Positions 1 through 11,100 of a stretch of DNA of 64,000 nucleotides are shown one piece after another; position 1 is the first letter of the stretch; every line of letters begins with the position of its first letter. Below the pieces are notes generated by a model. The model ran no database searches. It had not been told where the DNA came from and worked only from the letters and a program-made list of their open reading frames with translations. Source of the DNA: Streptomyces sp. AV19. Lineage in GTDB: Bacteria > Actinomycetota > Actinomycetes > Streptomycetales > Streptomycetaceae. The translations under genes were made by a program, and so were the position numbers. Where the stretch lies: positions 677,671-741,670 of the forward strand of contig NZ_JAEAMR010000003.1 in the NCBI RefSeq assembly GCF_015999245.1. Reading direction: 5' to 3'.

Positions 1-516
1 GCCAATCTCGTCCGCATCATCGACGGGGTGCTGGCACGCATGCCCGCCGGATTCGGGCTGACGATGGCGCCCGAGACGGCGTACGTGACCGGGGGCAGCG
101 TGACCTACGGGTCGATCTGGGGCGCGTACCTGCCGATCGTGAAGAGGTACGCGGACAACGGCCGGCTGTGGTGGCTCAATATGCAGTACTACAACGGAAA
201 TATGTACGGCTGCTCCGGGGACTCGTACTCCGCGGGCACGGTCGCCGGGTTCGTCGCGCAGACGGACTGCCTGGACAAGGGGCTGGTCGTACAGGGCACG
301 ACGATCCGGGTGCCGTACGACAAGCAGGTCCCCGGCCTGCCGGCCCAGCCCGGGGCCGGAGGCGGGTACATGTCCCCTGACCTGGTAAAACAGGCGTGGA
401 ACCGCTACGGCGGGGCCCTGAAGGGACTGATGACCTGGTCGGTCAACTGGGACGGTTCGAAGGGCTGGACGTTCGGGGACAACGTCCGGTCCCTCCAGAA
501 CCGGGCTGCGGCGTGA
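1..516 (+). CDS. Secreted GH18 chitinase, C-terminal part (5' end outside window)
   Basis: The reading frame is open from the first base and ends at TGA 514-516, so only the last 171 codons are present. The segment looks like the second half of a glycoside hydrolase family 18 (beta/alpha)8 barrel. It has an APETAYVTGG strand, a WWLNMQYYNG strand that in the family carries the substrate-contacting Met-x-Tyr residues, and a closing LMTWSVNWDG strand with the conserved barrel-floor Trp. GH18 chitinases hydrolyse beta-1,4 N-acetylglucosamine polymers outside the cell. The DxxDxDxE catalytic motif and signal peptide would lie upstream and cannot be checked. It converges on the kinase gene 17 bp downstream. 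No C-terminal chitin-binding domain follows, so any such module must be N-terminal. Confidence 0.85.
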   Translation, partial: ANLVRIIDGVLARMPAGFGLTMAPETAYVTGGSVTYGSIWGAYLPIVKRYADNGRLWWLNMQYYNGNMYGCSGDSYSAGTVAGFVAQTDCLDKGLVVQGTTIRVPYDKQVPGLPAQPGAGGGYMSPDLVKQAWNRYGGALKGLMTWSVNWDGSKGWTFGDNVRSLQNRAAA

Positions 517-533
517 GGGCTGCGGCGTGAGGG

Positions 534-1460
534 CTACAGCGTGAGCGGGCTCCGTGCCCGCCACTGATCGACCCACGTCATGAGCGCCGGGCCCAGCTCC
601 GGCACCTGGGGCACGACGGTCAGCGCGGCCAGCGTCTGGAGCATCCGCGCCCCCGTCATGAACTCCAGCAGCTCGTGGTCGATCCGGGTGCCGCTCGCCC
701 GCTCGTACGCCTCCAGGGCGCGCGGGGGCGAGCCCACCAGGTCCCACTCGACGGGGCCGAGGGTGACGTCCTCGAAGTCGGCGAAGCGGTGGCCCTCGGC
801 GGTGCGCAGCAGGTTGTAGGCGGGCGAGTCGCCGTGCACCGCCTGGAGGCGGGCCTCGGGGAAGCGGGCGGAGAAGTCGGCCGTGACGGCTTCGAGGACC
901 GCGTACTCGCGCTCCGCGCGGTCCAGGTCGGCGGGGGTGAGCGAGCGGGGGTCCCGCTTCAGCGCGGTCAGCGCCTCGCCGATCGCGGGGACCAGGGGGG
1001 ACAGGACGGGCAGGTCACCGGGGTAGCCGGCGAGGGCGGCGTGCAACTCGGCCGTCCAGCCGGTCTGTTCGGTGAAGCGGTCCTCCAGGGCCTGGGCGTC
1101 GTCCTGCGGGAGGTCGCGCAGCGGGTCGGTCTCGGTGACGAACTCCCAGAACGTCATGGACGTCCCGCCGGCCTCGACGGGCTCGCGGGGCACCAGCGGG
1201 CTGGGGCCGACGACGGGGACGCCGGAGTCGGCGAGCCAGCCCGCGACGGCCAGTTCGCGGCGCTGCCTGGCCACCAGTTCCGCGGGGTCCGCCGGGGCGA
1301 GGGAGGGGACGCGGACGACGACGGGCTCGGGCGCGAGGTGCACCAGGACGCTGAAGACGTCGTGGAGGACGCGGGGTTCGTCGGCGCGCAGGCCGAACCG
1401 GCGGCCGGCCTCGGCGGCCAGGGCGACGGCGCGTTCGGCGCGGGGGCTCGGTGCAGTCAT
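534..1460 (-). CDS. APH/choline-kinase-fold phosphotransferase at the end of the PUFA-synthase-like operon
   Basis: A 308-aa protein of the aminoglycoside phosphotransferase superfamily. The catalytic loop reads HGDSPAYN (family HGDxxxxN) and is followed by the metal-binding DFED, in place of the usual DFD/DFG. These kinases transfer the ATP gamma-phosphate to a hydroxyl of a small molecule such as an aminoglycoside, macrolide, homoserine or choline; the substrate cannot be read here. The ATG start (1458-1460) overlaps the stop of the PfaD-like gene by 4 bp (ATGA), so it is translationally coupled and almost certainly cotranscribed with the fatty-acid/polyketide genes. That suggests product tailoring or self-protection, which is inference. 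It ends 17 bp from the convergent chitinase gene. Confidence 0.85.
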   Translation of the reverse strand: MTAPSPRAERAVALAAEAGRRFGLRADEPRVLHDVFSVLVHLAPEPVVVRVPSLAPADPAELVARQRRELAVAGWLADSGVPVVGPSPLVPREPVEAGGTSMTFWEFVTETDPLRDLPQDDAQALEDRFTEQTGWTAELHAALAGYPGDLPVLSPLVPAIGEALTALKRDPRSLTPADLDRAEREYAVLEAVTADFSARFPEARLQAVHGDSPAYNLLRTAEGHRFADFEDVTLGPVEWDLVGSPPRALEAYERASGTRIDHELLEFMTGARMLQTLAALTVVPQVPELGPALMTWVDQWRARSPLTL

Positions 1461-3043
1461 GGGAATGATCTTGAATGGTGGCCGGTGTCGCTGTCCAGCC
1501 GGTTTTCGCCCGCGTCCGGCAGCCGGTGGTCCGCGCAGGACGCCGGGATCCGCACGCCGTGCGCCGTCAGGTGCGCGACGCGCGTGCGGTACGCGGCCCC
1601 GCGCAGCAGGTGGTCGGCGACGACGGCCGCGTGCCGGTTCTCCGGTGCGGCGAGGGCGGTTCCGGCGGTCCACCGGTTGAAGGCCCCCATCGCGGGACCG
1701 CACCAGACCTGCCAGTCGGCGGCCCGGCCGGTGTCCCCGGCGGTGGCCCACCGGGAGGACATGCCGAGGTACCAGCGGAAGGAGAGAGCCATCCGGTGCC
1801 GGGGATCGCGCTCGGCGCGGGCGAGTTGGTCCGGGTCGTGCTCGGCCAGGTACGCGGCGGTGTCCCGCCAGACCTCCGGGAGCGGGCGCCGCAGGACGCG
1901 TTCCTCCAGACGCCGCAGCTCGGCGGCGGGCAGGGCCTCCAGGCTCTCGTGGTCGCGGTAGAGCCGGTACAGCCGGGCCGCGTGGACGGGGAACATCGTC
2001 CCCCGCCCCAGGACCTGCACCTGGACGCCCTGTTCGAACATGTCGGCCGCCGGGGCCATCACGCAGTCGGCGACGCCCGCCCCGGCGAGCAGCCGCTTGA
2101 CGCCCGGCGCCGTGTCCGCCTCCACGGTGGCCTGGTTGACGGAGCCGGTGACCACGTAGTCGGCGCCCAGGGCGAAGGCGGCGGCCACGGCGTGCGGACA
2201 GCCCAGGCCGCCGGCCGCGCCCAGGTGGACGACGGGCGGCCGGTCGTACGCGCGCAGCAGCCGGTCGCGCAGCCGGGCGAGGGCCGGGAGCAGCACGGTG
2301 AGCGGCCGGCGGTCGGTGTGCCCGCCGGAGTCGGCCTCGGCGGTGAGGGCGTCGGCCATGGGTACCGAACGCGCCAGCAGTGCCTGGCGGTCGGAGATCC
2401 GCCCGTCGCGGAGGAGCAGGGCGACCAGCGGTTCGGGGGCGGGGCGGAGGAAGAGGGCGGCGGTCTCCTCCCGGGAGACCTTGGCGACGACGCGGTGTCC
2501 GGCGTGGACGCCGGTGGCCGGGTCGGGGCGCAGGCCGGTGAGCCGGTAGCGCACCAGGTCGGGGGTGAGCTGGACGAAGGCGGAGGCTTCCACGCAGGTC
2601 ACGTGGTGCTTCAGGCACAGGTCGACGCAGGTCCGTTCCAGGTGCGGGGCCATGGGGGCGTGGAGGAGGTTGCAGGCGAAGGGGGCGTGGTCGCCGAGTT
2701 CGCGGCGCAGGGCGGCGAGGGCGTCGTCGATCCGGTCGCCGGGCAGCCCGGCGGCGCCGAACGCGGCGAGGTATCCGGCGCGGGAGAGGGCGGCGACCAG
2801 GCGGGGGCCGGCGATGCCGCCGGCCATCGCCCCGGCCATGTACGGGCGCCGGACGCCGTGGGCGCGCGGGAAGCCGGGGGCGCCGAGCCGTTCGGGGGGC
2901 AGCGGGCCGGCGGCGGCGAGGAGGGCGGCGCCGGGCGGCGGGGGGTCGTGGGAGACGCCGGTCCGGGTTCCGGTGCGGATCACGTAGCAGGGGCGGTCCA
3001 GGGCGGACAGGGCGGCGTGGAGGTCGTGCCCGGCGGCCGTCAT
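1457..3043 (-). CDS. pfaD: PfaD-like FMN-dependent enoyl reductase (PUFA synthase type)
   Basis: A 528-aa protein resembling PfaD, the separate enoyl-reductase subunit of iterative PUFA synthases and of related trans-ER polyketide systems. It shows a flavin (beta/alpha)8 barrel of the nitronate-monooxygenase superfamily. The MAGAMAGGIA strand comes near the start, then CNLLHAPMAP and a LGAAGGLGCP phosphate loop followed by ALGADYVVTGSVNQ, which is close to the PfaD signature. The family reduces the enoyl thioester on the ACP using NAD(P)H. The start (ATG 3041-3043) overlaps the stop of the dehydratase gene and its stop overlaps the kinase start, each by 4 bp, so this is a tightly coupled cistron. 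Its presence next to the KS-AT-ACP-KR-DH protein is the best evidence that the operon is PUFA-synthase-like and not an ordinary type I PKS. Confidence 0.88.
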   Translation of the reverse strand: MTAAGHDLHAALSALDRPCYVIRTGTRTGVSHDPPPPGAALLAAAGPLPPERLGAPGFPRAHGVRRPYMAGAMAGGIAGPRLVAALSRAGYLAAFGAAGLPGDRIDDALAALRRELGDHAPFACNLLHAPMAPHLERTCVDLCLKHHVTCVEASAFVQLTPDLVRYRLTGLRPDPATGVHAGHRVVAKVSREETAALFLRPAPEPLVALLLRDGRISDRQALLARSVPMADALTAEADSGGHTDRRPLTVLLPALARLRDRLLRAYDRPPVVHLGAAGGLGCPHAVAAAFALGADYVVTGSVNQATVEADTAPGVKRLLAGAGVADCVMAPAADMFEQGVQVQVLGRGTMFPVHAARLYRLYRDHESLEALPAAELRRLEERVLRRPLPEVWRDTAAYLAEHDPDQLARAERDPRHRMALSFRWYLGMSSRWATAGDTGRAADWQVWCGPAMGAFNRWTAGTALAAPENRHAAVVADHLLRGAAYRTRVAHLTAHGVRIPASCADHRLPDAGENRLDSDTGHHSRSFP

Positions 3044-5178
3044 CGGGGCTTCTCCGGGCGGTGGTTGGTGAGCACGATGTTGCGTACGTGGTAGATGCGC
3101 AGGCCGTCGCGCCAGACGCTGCCGTCGGCGCGCAGGAGGAGCCGGTCGCCGTCGCGGCGTGCCTCGCGGAGGTGGACGTCGCCCTGGACCAGGCCGTGTC
3201 CGCGCAGGATCTGCCCGCGGTAGGACCACTGCGTCTCCTCGCCGACGGCGTGGCGGAGGCCGGCGTACGGGAGTCCGTCGGTCAGGCCGGTGTGCAGCGC
3301 GTAGGCGCGGACGGCCTGGACGAGCATCTCCACGCCCGCGGAGCCGGGCATCACGGGGTCCTTGAAGAAGTGCCGGTCGAAGTACCAGTCGTCGGGCCGG
3401 ACCGGTTTGGCGCACCGGGCGTACCCGGCGCCGTGGTCGCCGCCCCCGGGCACGATCAGCAGCTCCTCCAGGAGGGCGAGCCGCCCGGTGCCCAGGCGGG
3501 GGTCCTCGCGGGCGTCGAGGCGGAGGACTGTCTCGGGCGGGGTCTCCCACGGGGGTACGCGACGGCCGCCGTCCAGGCCCTGCTGGAGGTCGAGCACCTC
3601 CTGGGTGAAGTAGCCGTGGGTGGCCTCGCCGGCGTAGAAGGGCCCGTCGGCGGTGGCGAGTTCGAAGGCGTAGCGGTGGAGGGAGGCGCCCGGCAGGTCG
3701 GTGACGGAGAGGAGGGTGATGTGCTGGGTGACGGTCCGGCCGCGCGGGTCGGCGGCGCGCAGGAGCCGTCCGCGGCCCTCCAGGTTGCGGCAGACGTAGC
3801 TCCGGTCGGGGTGGTCGAGGACGACGTCCAGCGCGATGCCGCTGAGCAGTCCGGCCGGTTGCAGGGCGATTTCCATGAGGGCCAGGAGGGGCACCTCGTC
3901 GACGCCGTTCTCCCGGGCGTACCAGGGATCGGCCGGCATGTCGTACTCCGTGGTGCCGCGCGTGCCGTTCGCGTCCCGGCCGGCGGGGGCGCGGTCGACG
4001 GCCACGCCGCGGTCGATCATGAGGAGGTCCCCGCGCGGGAGGCGCGGCCGCACGTCGCACAGCAAGTCCCGGCCCCGGTTCTCGGGTGCGAGCCGCCACC
4101 ACTCCCCCTCGGCGGCGTGCGCCATGTGCAGTTCGGTGAGCACGGCCCGTCCGCCGGCCGCGGTGCGGCGGAGGTCCGCCCGGTCGGCGTGGATCCTCTC
4201 GTCCAGTTCGGGGCGGCCGTACAGGGCGACGCCGATCCCGTGGAGCCGGGCCACCACGCGGCCCGTGGCGTCGGTGGCCTCGCACTCGGCGGTCGCGTAC
4301 GGGCGCGGCATCATGCCCAGGGCCGTCACCTCGGCCCGCAGCACGAGCGGCCCGGCGGCGGCCCCGGCCGGAACGATCACGGCGGGGGCGCCGGGCAGGG
4401 GCACCGCGTGGGCGCCGGGCAGGCACAGGTGCATGCCCCGGTGGAACGCGTACACCCGCAGGGCCTCGACGGCGGCCGTGACCAGGTGCGGCCACAGGGG
4501 TCCGGTGCCTGCGGGGCGGACGGTCGCCGTGAAGGCGCCCTGCCGCCATCGGCCGCCGTGCGGCACGATCTCCTCGACGCCGGTGAGCAGTTGTCCGCCC
4601 CAGGGCTCGGGCCGCAGCCCGGGTTCCAGGTGGCCCTGGTCGAAGCCCGGCCCGAGGACGGCGGCGAACTCGCCGCGCGCCAGGGCGTCGAGGCCGGCGG
4701 CGGAGAGGCGCTGCACGGTGGTGGCCGCCAGGGGGCGGAACTCGGGCGGGTGGCGGGGCACTTCGGGGGAAGACGCGGGCGGGCCGGCCGTGGTCACGTC
4801 GAGGACGAGGCGGTCGCCGTCGTGGATCCGGCAGCCCGCGGGGCCGGTACGGGCCTCGGGCCGCGCGGGGTTCCCGGGTACGGGCCCGTGCCACACCAGC
4901 CGGAGCGCCTCGGCCTCGGGTACGGCCCGCGCCGCCGCCCGCAGGACGAGTCCGGCGCCGGAAGCCGTGGGCTCGCGGGGTCCGCCACGGCCGGTCCGCC
5001 AGTCGATGAGGGCCTGGTGGGCCGTGACGACTGCGGCGTGCGTCCGCTGGACCTGCTGTGCGAGGGCGAGAGCCAGCGCGTCCGGGTCGCACGTGCCGGC
5101 GCCCGGGGCCTGCTCGCTCCCGGGCGCCAACGGGACGCCGTCGAAGCCGAGTTCGTCCATGGGCCCACTGGTGGTCAC
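3040..5178 (-). CDS. PfaC-like tandem hot-dog dehydratase protein
   Basis: A 712-aa protein whose C-terminal half resembles the paired FabA-type dehydratase domains of PfaC. The first is centred on VPLLALMEIALQPAG (about residues 429-443). The second is on WYFDRHFFKDPVMPGS (about 598-613), with the putative catalytic His at 603. The N-terminal half (about 190-330) seems to hold further, weaker hot-dog-like sequence. It should dehydrate 3-hydroxyacyl-ACP and perhaps isomerise the double bond. Genuine PfaC proteins begin with KS and chain-length-factor domains, which are absent here. GTG 5176-5178 was chosen as start because GGAGG sits 4 nt upstream; ATG 5158-5160 is an alternative. It begins 10 bp after the megasynthase stop and overlaps the pfaD-like gene by 4 bp. 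Confidence 0.82.
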   Translation of the reverse strand: MTTSGPMDELGFDGVPLAPGSEQAPGAGTCDPDALALALAQQVQRTHAAVVTAHQALIDWRTGRGGPREPTASGAGLVLRAAARAVPEAEALRLVWHGPVPGNPARPEARTGPAGCRIHDGDRLVLDVTTAGPPASSPEVPRHPPEFRPLAATTVQRLSAAGLDALARGEFAAVLGPGFDQGHLEPGLRPEPWGGQLLTGVEEIVPHGGRWRQGAFTATVRPAGTGPLWPHLVTAAVEALRVYAFHRGMHLCLPGAHAVPLPGAPAVIVPAGAAAGPLVLRAEVTALGMMPRPYATAECEATDATGRVVARLHGIGVALYGRPELDERIHADRADLRRTAAGGRAVLTELHMAHAAEGEWWRLAPENRGRDLLCDVRPRLPRGDLLMIDRGVAVDRAPAGRDANGTRGTTEYDMPADPWYARENGVDEVPLLALMEIALQPAGLLSGIALDVVLDHPDRSYVCRNLEGRGRLLRAADPRGRTVTQHITLLSVTDLPGASLHRYAFELATADGPFYAGEATHGYFTQEVLDLQQGLDGGRRVPPWETPPETVLRLDAREDPRLGTGRLALLEELLIVPGGGDHGAGYARCAKPVRPDDWYFDRHFFKDPVMPGSAGVEMLVQAVRAYALHTGLTDGLPYAGLRHAVGEETQWSYRGQILRGHGLVQGDVHLREARRDGDRLLLRADGSVWRDGLRIYHVRNIVLTNHRPEKPR

Positions 5179-5188
5179 GGGTCCTCCG

Positions 5189-8100
5189 TCAGGTCGCCGG
5201 GGACGTGTCCGGGAAGAAGTTCTCCAGCGTGCGCCGGAGCCGGCCCTCCCCCACGGCGAGCATCCGCAGGCCGGTCCACCGCTGGAGGACCCGTCCGTCC
5301 GGGGCGCAGGCCGTGACGGTGCAGTGCAGGTCCAGCACGCTCGACGTGTTCAGCTCGCCGACGACGAGGAAGGTCTCGCCGTCGGGCAGCGGCGCGTGGA
5401 GGTCGATCCGTTCGACGCTCAGGGGGGCGCACAGTATGCCGTGGCTGCGGTAGCCGACCAGGGCGGCCGCCTGCAGCAGGAGGTCGGCGAGGCAGGGGTC
5501 GTAACGGCGGCCGGCCCAGGCGCCGGCGGCGAACGCGGGGGCGGGCAGCCGCGCCTGCACGGTCAGGCGCGGGCCGTCCTCCAGCACCTCACCGCGCAGT
5601 CCGGCCAGGGACGGGCCGTGGAAGAGCCTGCCCTCGGCGTAGCAGGGGTGGAGCTCCGACGACGGTGAACAGTCGGGCAGTTCCAGGCGGGGTGCTTCCC
5701 CGGCGGGCCCGGTCCAGCCGAAGGTTCCCTCGAAGTGCGGGCGGCCGCCCCGGTCGCCGTCGTCCCGGGCGGCCACGTGCGCGGTGCCGGTCCTCTCGCC
5801 CGGGGTGATCCGCAGACCGAGGGCGTGCGGCTGGCCGCCGTTGAGGTAGAGGCCGCGGTTGATGCGGAAGCCGGTGGCCCAGGTCACCGGCGCCCCTCCG
5901 CCCCGGGCGCGTTCGATGGCGTTGACGGCCGCGCCGACCAGGGCCGTCATGGGCACCAACGGGTGGTCGCCGACGCGGTGGTGGTCCAGGACGGGATCGC
6001 GGTCGAGGCCGTCGAGGCGGCGCAGGCAGGTCAGTCCGCTGTCCGGCAGTTCGTCCGCCCGGTCGAACCAGGGTGCCAGGGGCCCGACGACGACGGTCCC
6101 CGCCGGCTCCGGCCCGGAGGCCATGAGGTCACGGAAGTGGGCGGTCCCGGTCGCGCGCGACAGGACGGGCACGCCCATCGCGGTGAACAACTGATGGACG
6201 CCGGCGGCCATGCCGCCCTCCCACGGCCCCCAGACGACGGGGAGCACCCGGCACGCCGGGTGGAGCGCGCCGACGGCGCGGGCGTAGCGGACCAGCGCCT
6301 CGTTGGCCAGCGCGTAGTCGGCCTGGCGGACGTTGCCCCACAGTCCGGCCACCGAGGAGAACACCACCAGGTGCCGGAGCCGCGGGACGTCCAGGGCGGC
6401 GAGGACGTGGTGCAGTCCGGAGAGCTTAGTCTCGACGACCGGCCGGGCGGACTCCGCGGTCATCTCCGCGAGCGGGCGGTCCCCGAGGACGCCGGCGGCG
6501 TGGATGACGCCGGTGACGCGCGGGGCGTGCGGGGCGAGGGCCCGCTCGACGGCCCGCGGGTCGCGGAGGTCCGCCCTGACGTAGTCGGCCCGTGCGCCGT
6601 GGGCGCGCAGCGCGTCCAGCAGGGAGGCGACGCGCGGTTCGTCCGCCGGGGCGCGGCCGGCGAGCAGGTAGCCGCAGCGGTGTTCCCCGGCCAGCGCGGT
6701 GAGGCACCACGCGGTGATTCCGCCGGTCGCGCCGGTGACCAGCAGGACGTCGTCCCGGGTGAGCGGTGGCGCGGCGGGCGCGGGTGTCACCGGGGTCTGC
6801 CCCGCGTCGCCGTGGGCCTGTGATTCCGGCCGGGGGTCCGAGGGTTGTCCCCCGGGACAGCGCAGGAGGTCCGGGGTGCGGCGCCGCAGGCCGTCCCGGG
6901 CGACCTCGGTGACGTCGGTGGCGGCGTCCGCGATCTCCTCGGCGAACGCCTCGCCGAGCGCGGCGGGGTCCGTGCCGGGCGCGAAGTCCAGCGCGCGGAA
7001 GAACACCGGGGCGGCCTCCAGGGCCACGGACTTGACCAGTCCCGCCAGGCCGCCGGCGAGTGCCGCGACGGGGTCCCCTCCGGAGCCCTCGTGGCCGAGT
7101 GCGCCGTCCAGTTGCGTCACGGTGACGAAGGCGGTGCGGCGGCCGTCCCGGGCGGACCCGCGCAGGACGGGGACGATCTGCTTGGCGGTCAGGAGGGCGT
7201 GCCCGAGCCGGGTCACCGTCGCGTCGGCGGTCGTGGCGCGGGAGCGGCTGACCGGCAGGAGGCACAGGTCGAGCTCCGGGTCGCCGGCCAGGGCCTCGGA
7301 CAGCCCGTCCACGAGGGCGTCCTCGGTCCAGTCCGCCAGGGGCGCGGGGCCGTCGCCGGGCGCGGTGCCAGGCAGGGCCAGGCGGGCGAGGCGCCAGCCC
7401 CGCCCGTCCAGGGCCGTGCGGAGGGCGGCGCACAGGTCGCCGCCGTCGTCCACCAGCAGGGCGCGCGGGCGGTCGGGGCAGGCGTCCGTCCGCACGTCCA
7501 CCGGGGGCAGGTCGCGCAGGGTGATCCGCGCCCGGCCGGACGGGACGGCCCCGCCGCCCCCCGACGAGAGCCGCGGGTCGGCGAACAATTCCCAGATCAT
7601 GCCGGTAAGTTCGGCGACGGTGCGCGCCTCGCTCAGACGGAAGAGGTCCTCTCGCTTGACGAACGGGTAGCGGCGCCAGACCTCGGCCCCGATCTCCACC
7701 TGTTTGAGGGAGTCGATGCCCAGGTCCTCCTGGATGTACATGTCCGGTTCGATCATGTCGAGGTCGTAGCCGGTCTTCTCGGCGACGATGCCCCGCAGGA
7801 CGCGCTCGACCTCCTCGGGGCCGACCTGCGAGACGTCCGTGACCGCCTGTGGCGCGGGGGGCGGGGGTTCCTCGCCGGACAGCAGGGCGGCCGGCGCGGA
7901 CCGGCTGTCGTCGGCCGGGCCGGGTTCCACGGCCGGGATGTCGACGACGGGGTCCGGTGTCGCGCGCGGGGGCTCGACGCCCTGTCCGTCGCCGGTGCCG
8001 CCGAGCAGTTCGGTGACCACCTCGCCGGCGCGGGCGTGGGCGCGGCCCAGGGCGAGGGCCTGTTCGCCGATGGCCGTGACGGTGGCGGCGAACGCCTCGT

Positions 8101-11100
8101 CCACCCGTCCGTCCGCCGCGCGCGACCGCAGCAGGCCGGTGAGTTCCCGGGAGGTCTCCATCTGCCCGTCCAGGTAGCGGATATGGGCGGCCAGGTGGTC
8201 GGCCACGGCCTGGGCCAGGGGGTCGGCCGCCGCGGCGGCGAGCGGCAGCGGCGGGCGGGTCTCCCCGTCGGCGGCGGCCGCCGCGTCCGCGGCCCGCCGG
8301 GCCCGCAGGGCGGCGAAGCCGGGGCCCTCCAGCACCCGGGCGACCCTGGAGGGGGCCGGGGGCTCCGGCGGGGGCGGTACGTCGTAGTGGTTGGCGTCGC
8401 CGAGCGGGAGGCCGAGGACGGTCAGCCGCACCACCGCGTCCTTGAGCGCCAGGGCGCTGTCCGTCCCCGGGCCGCGGTCGCAGGCGACCGCCTCGACCGC
8501 GCGCGGGCCCAGGGTGCGTTCCACGAGCGAGGACAGCACGCTTCCCGGGCCGAACTCGACGAAGACGCGCACGCCGTCCTCGTACAGCTCCGTCAGCCGC
8601 GCCGCGAAGTCCACGGGGCGGCGGAGCTGCTCCACCAGGGTCCGCCGGCCGGCTTCCGGGTCGGGGCCGTAGGCGGCCCCCTCGGCGCCGGGGCGGACGG
8701 GGATCCGCGGTGCCGCGAACGGGATCCCGGCGCAGGCGGCCGCGAAGGGTTCCAGGGCGTGGCCGACGAGCGGGGTGTGGAAGGCGGCGGCGACCGGCAG
8801 CGGGCGGGCGGTCACGGAGCGCCGGGCGCAGTGGTCGACGAAGCGGTGGACGGACGCGGTGGGTCCGCCGACGACATGCTCGTCCGGGGCGTTGTGGTTG
8901 CACACCGCCAACTCGCCGAATCCGGTGAGGAGTTCGGCGACGCGGGCGCGGTCCGCGCGGACGGCGGCCATGGCGCCGGGGTCGTCCCCGCCGCCCGGGG
9001 GCCGCCGGTGCAGGGCCCGGCCGCGGGCCCGGGCCAGGGCCGTGAAGGACCGGTCGTCGATGGCGCCCGCCGCCCACACCGCGGTCAGCTCCCCGAAGCT
9101 GTGGCCGAGCACGGCGTGCGGGGCGAGGCCGAGGCCGCGCAGGAAGCGGTACTGGCCGGCCGACAGCGCGCCGATCGCGGCCTGGGCATAGTCGGTGCGC
9201 TTCAGCAGTTCGCCGTCCTCTCCGCCGGGGCGCGGGAACGCGGCGTCGGCCGGTGTCTCCCCGGGCGGCCACAGGGCGTTCGCCTCGTCGAAGGCGTCCC
9301 GCAGCGGCGGTACGGCGAGCAGGGCGCGCAGGCCCATGCCGGTGTACTGGGAGCCCTGTCCCGCGAACAGCGCGGCCGTCCGGGTGCCGGGCGGGAGGGC
9401 GGCGCGGCGGTAGTGGAGACCGAGGGGGTGGCGCCAGGCCGGGGCGTCGGGGTGGTCGCGCAGCCGCGCGGCGGCGGTGGCGAGGAGCCGGGCGCGGTGG
9501 TCGTCGGCGGCGGCGACGCATCCCAGGCGGGCGTGGCCGGGCGGGACGGGTCCGGGGCAGGGCTCGGCGCCGGTCTCCAGCAGGGCCAGCAGGGCGGCCG
9601 GGTCGGGGGCGTGCCACAGCAGGGCGCGGGGGACGCGGTGCCAGGGGCCTTCGGCGGCCGTGTGTTCCTCCAGGACGGCGTGGTAGTTGACGCCGCCGAA
9701 GCCGAAGGACGACACTCCGGCGCGGCGGGCGGGGCGGCCGGGGTCGCGGATCCAGGGCCGGGCGGCGGTGTTGACGTAGAGCGTGCGGCCCGCGGCGGCG
9801 GTGGGCTCGTCGACGTTGATGGTGGGCGGCAGGAGCCTGTGGTGGAGGGCGAGCGCGGCCTTGATCAGTCCCGCGGCGCCGGCGGCCGCCTTGGTGTGTC
9901 CGATCTGGGACTTGATGCTGCCCACGGCGACAGGGCCGGCGCCCTCCAACAGGGTGCCGAGCGCGGTCAGTTCGACCTCGTCCCCGGCGGGCGTGCCGGT
10001 GCCGTGCGCCTCGATCAGCCCCACCGAGGAGGGCGGGCAGCCGGCGTCGGCGTAGGCGCGACGGAGGGCGGCCAACTGCCCTTCTCCGCAGGGGGCGTAG
10101 ATGCTCTTGGCGATGCCGTCGCTGGAGCTGCCGAGGCCGCGCAGGACGGCGTAGACGCGGTCCTCGTCGCGCTCGGCGTCGGCCAGGCGCTTGAGGGCGA
10201 GCATGCCGATGCCCTCGCCGATGAGGGTACCGTCGGCCCGTGCGTCGAAGGGGCGCACCCGGCCGGTGAGCGACAGGGCCGGGGTCTTGCTGAAGCACAT
10301 GAACGACACGATGGAGTTGTCCGCGTCGCAGCCGCCGGTGAGCATCACGTCCGCGCGGCGGCCCAGGAGTTCGTCGACGGCGGCCCGGACGGCCGCGAGG
10401 GAGCTGGCGCAGGCGGCGTCCACGGTGTGGTTGGCGGCGCGCAGGTCGAGGCGGTTGGCGATGCGGCCGGAGACGACGTTGCCGAGGATGCCCGGGAAGG
10501 AGTCCTCCGTCCACTCCGGGAGGCCCCTGAGGTAGTCGCGGGCGATGCGCCGGGCGCCGTCCTCGGGGAGGCCGCGGGCGAGGAGGGTCTTGAGGAAGAG
10601 GGGGGCCAGCAGCCGTGCGGCCAGGGGCATGAGTGTGGAGTTGGTGCCGCAGACGCCGAGCACCACGCCGGTGCGCGACGGTTCGTGCCACCCCTGACGG
10701 CCGTGTGCGGCGTCCCGCAGCACGTCGCGGGCGACCATGAGACCGAGCAGCTGGACGAGTCCGGTGGAGTCCACGGTCCGGGGCGGCATCCCGAATTCCC
10801 GTGGGTCGAACGTCACGGGGGTGAGGAAGCCGCCCCGCCGCCCGTACGTCCGGTCCGGGGCGAGCGGGTCGGGGTCGTAGTGGTCTTCGAGGTCCCACCA
10901 GGCGGCGGGGACTTCTTCGGTGCAGTCGCGGCCGGTCACGATGTTGTCCCAGAAGGCGCGCACGTCGCGGGATTTGGGGAACATCCCGGCGAGCCCGACG
11001 ATCGCGATCGGGTCGCGGGCGAGAGCGCGGTCGGCGTACCGGTCCGTCTGGTCCACCACGGCCCCCTGGTGGTCGATCCCCCAACAGAGGTGGATTTCCC

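Noticed and set aside
3061..5316. A 751-codon plus-strand frame opposite the dehydratase gene
   Set aside because: Its translation is repetitive Gly/Val/Ala-rich sequence with no domain, whereas the minus strand has hot-dog motifs and a ribosome site.
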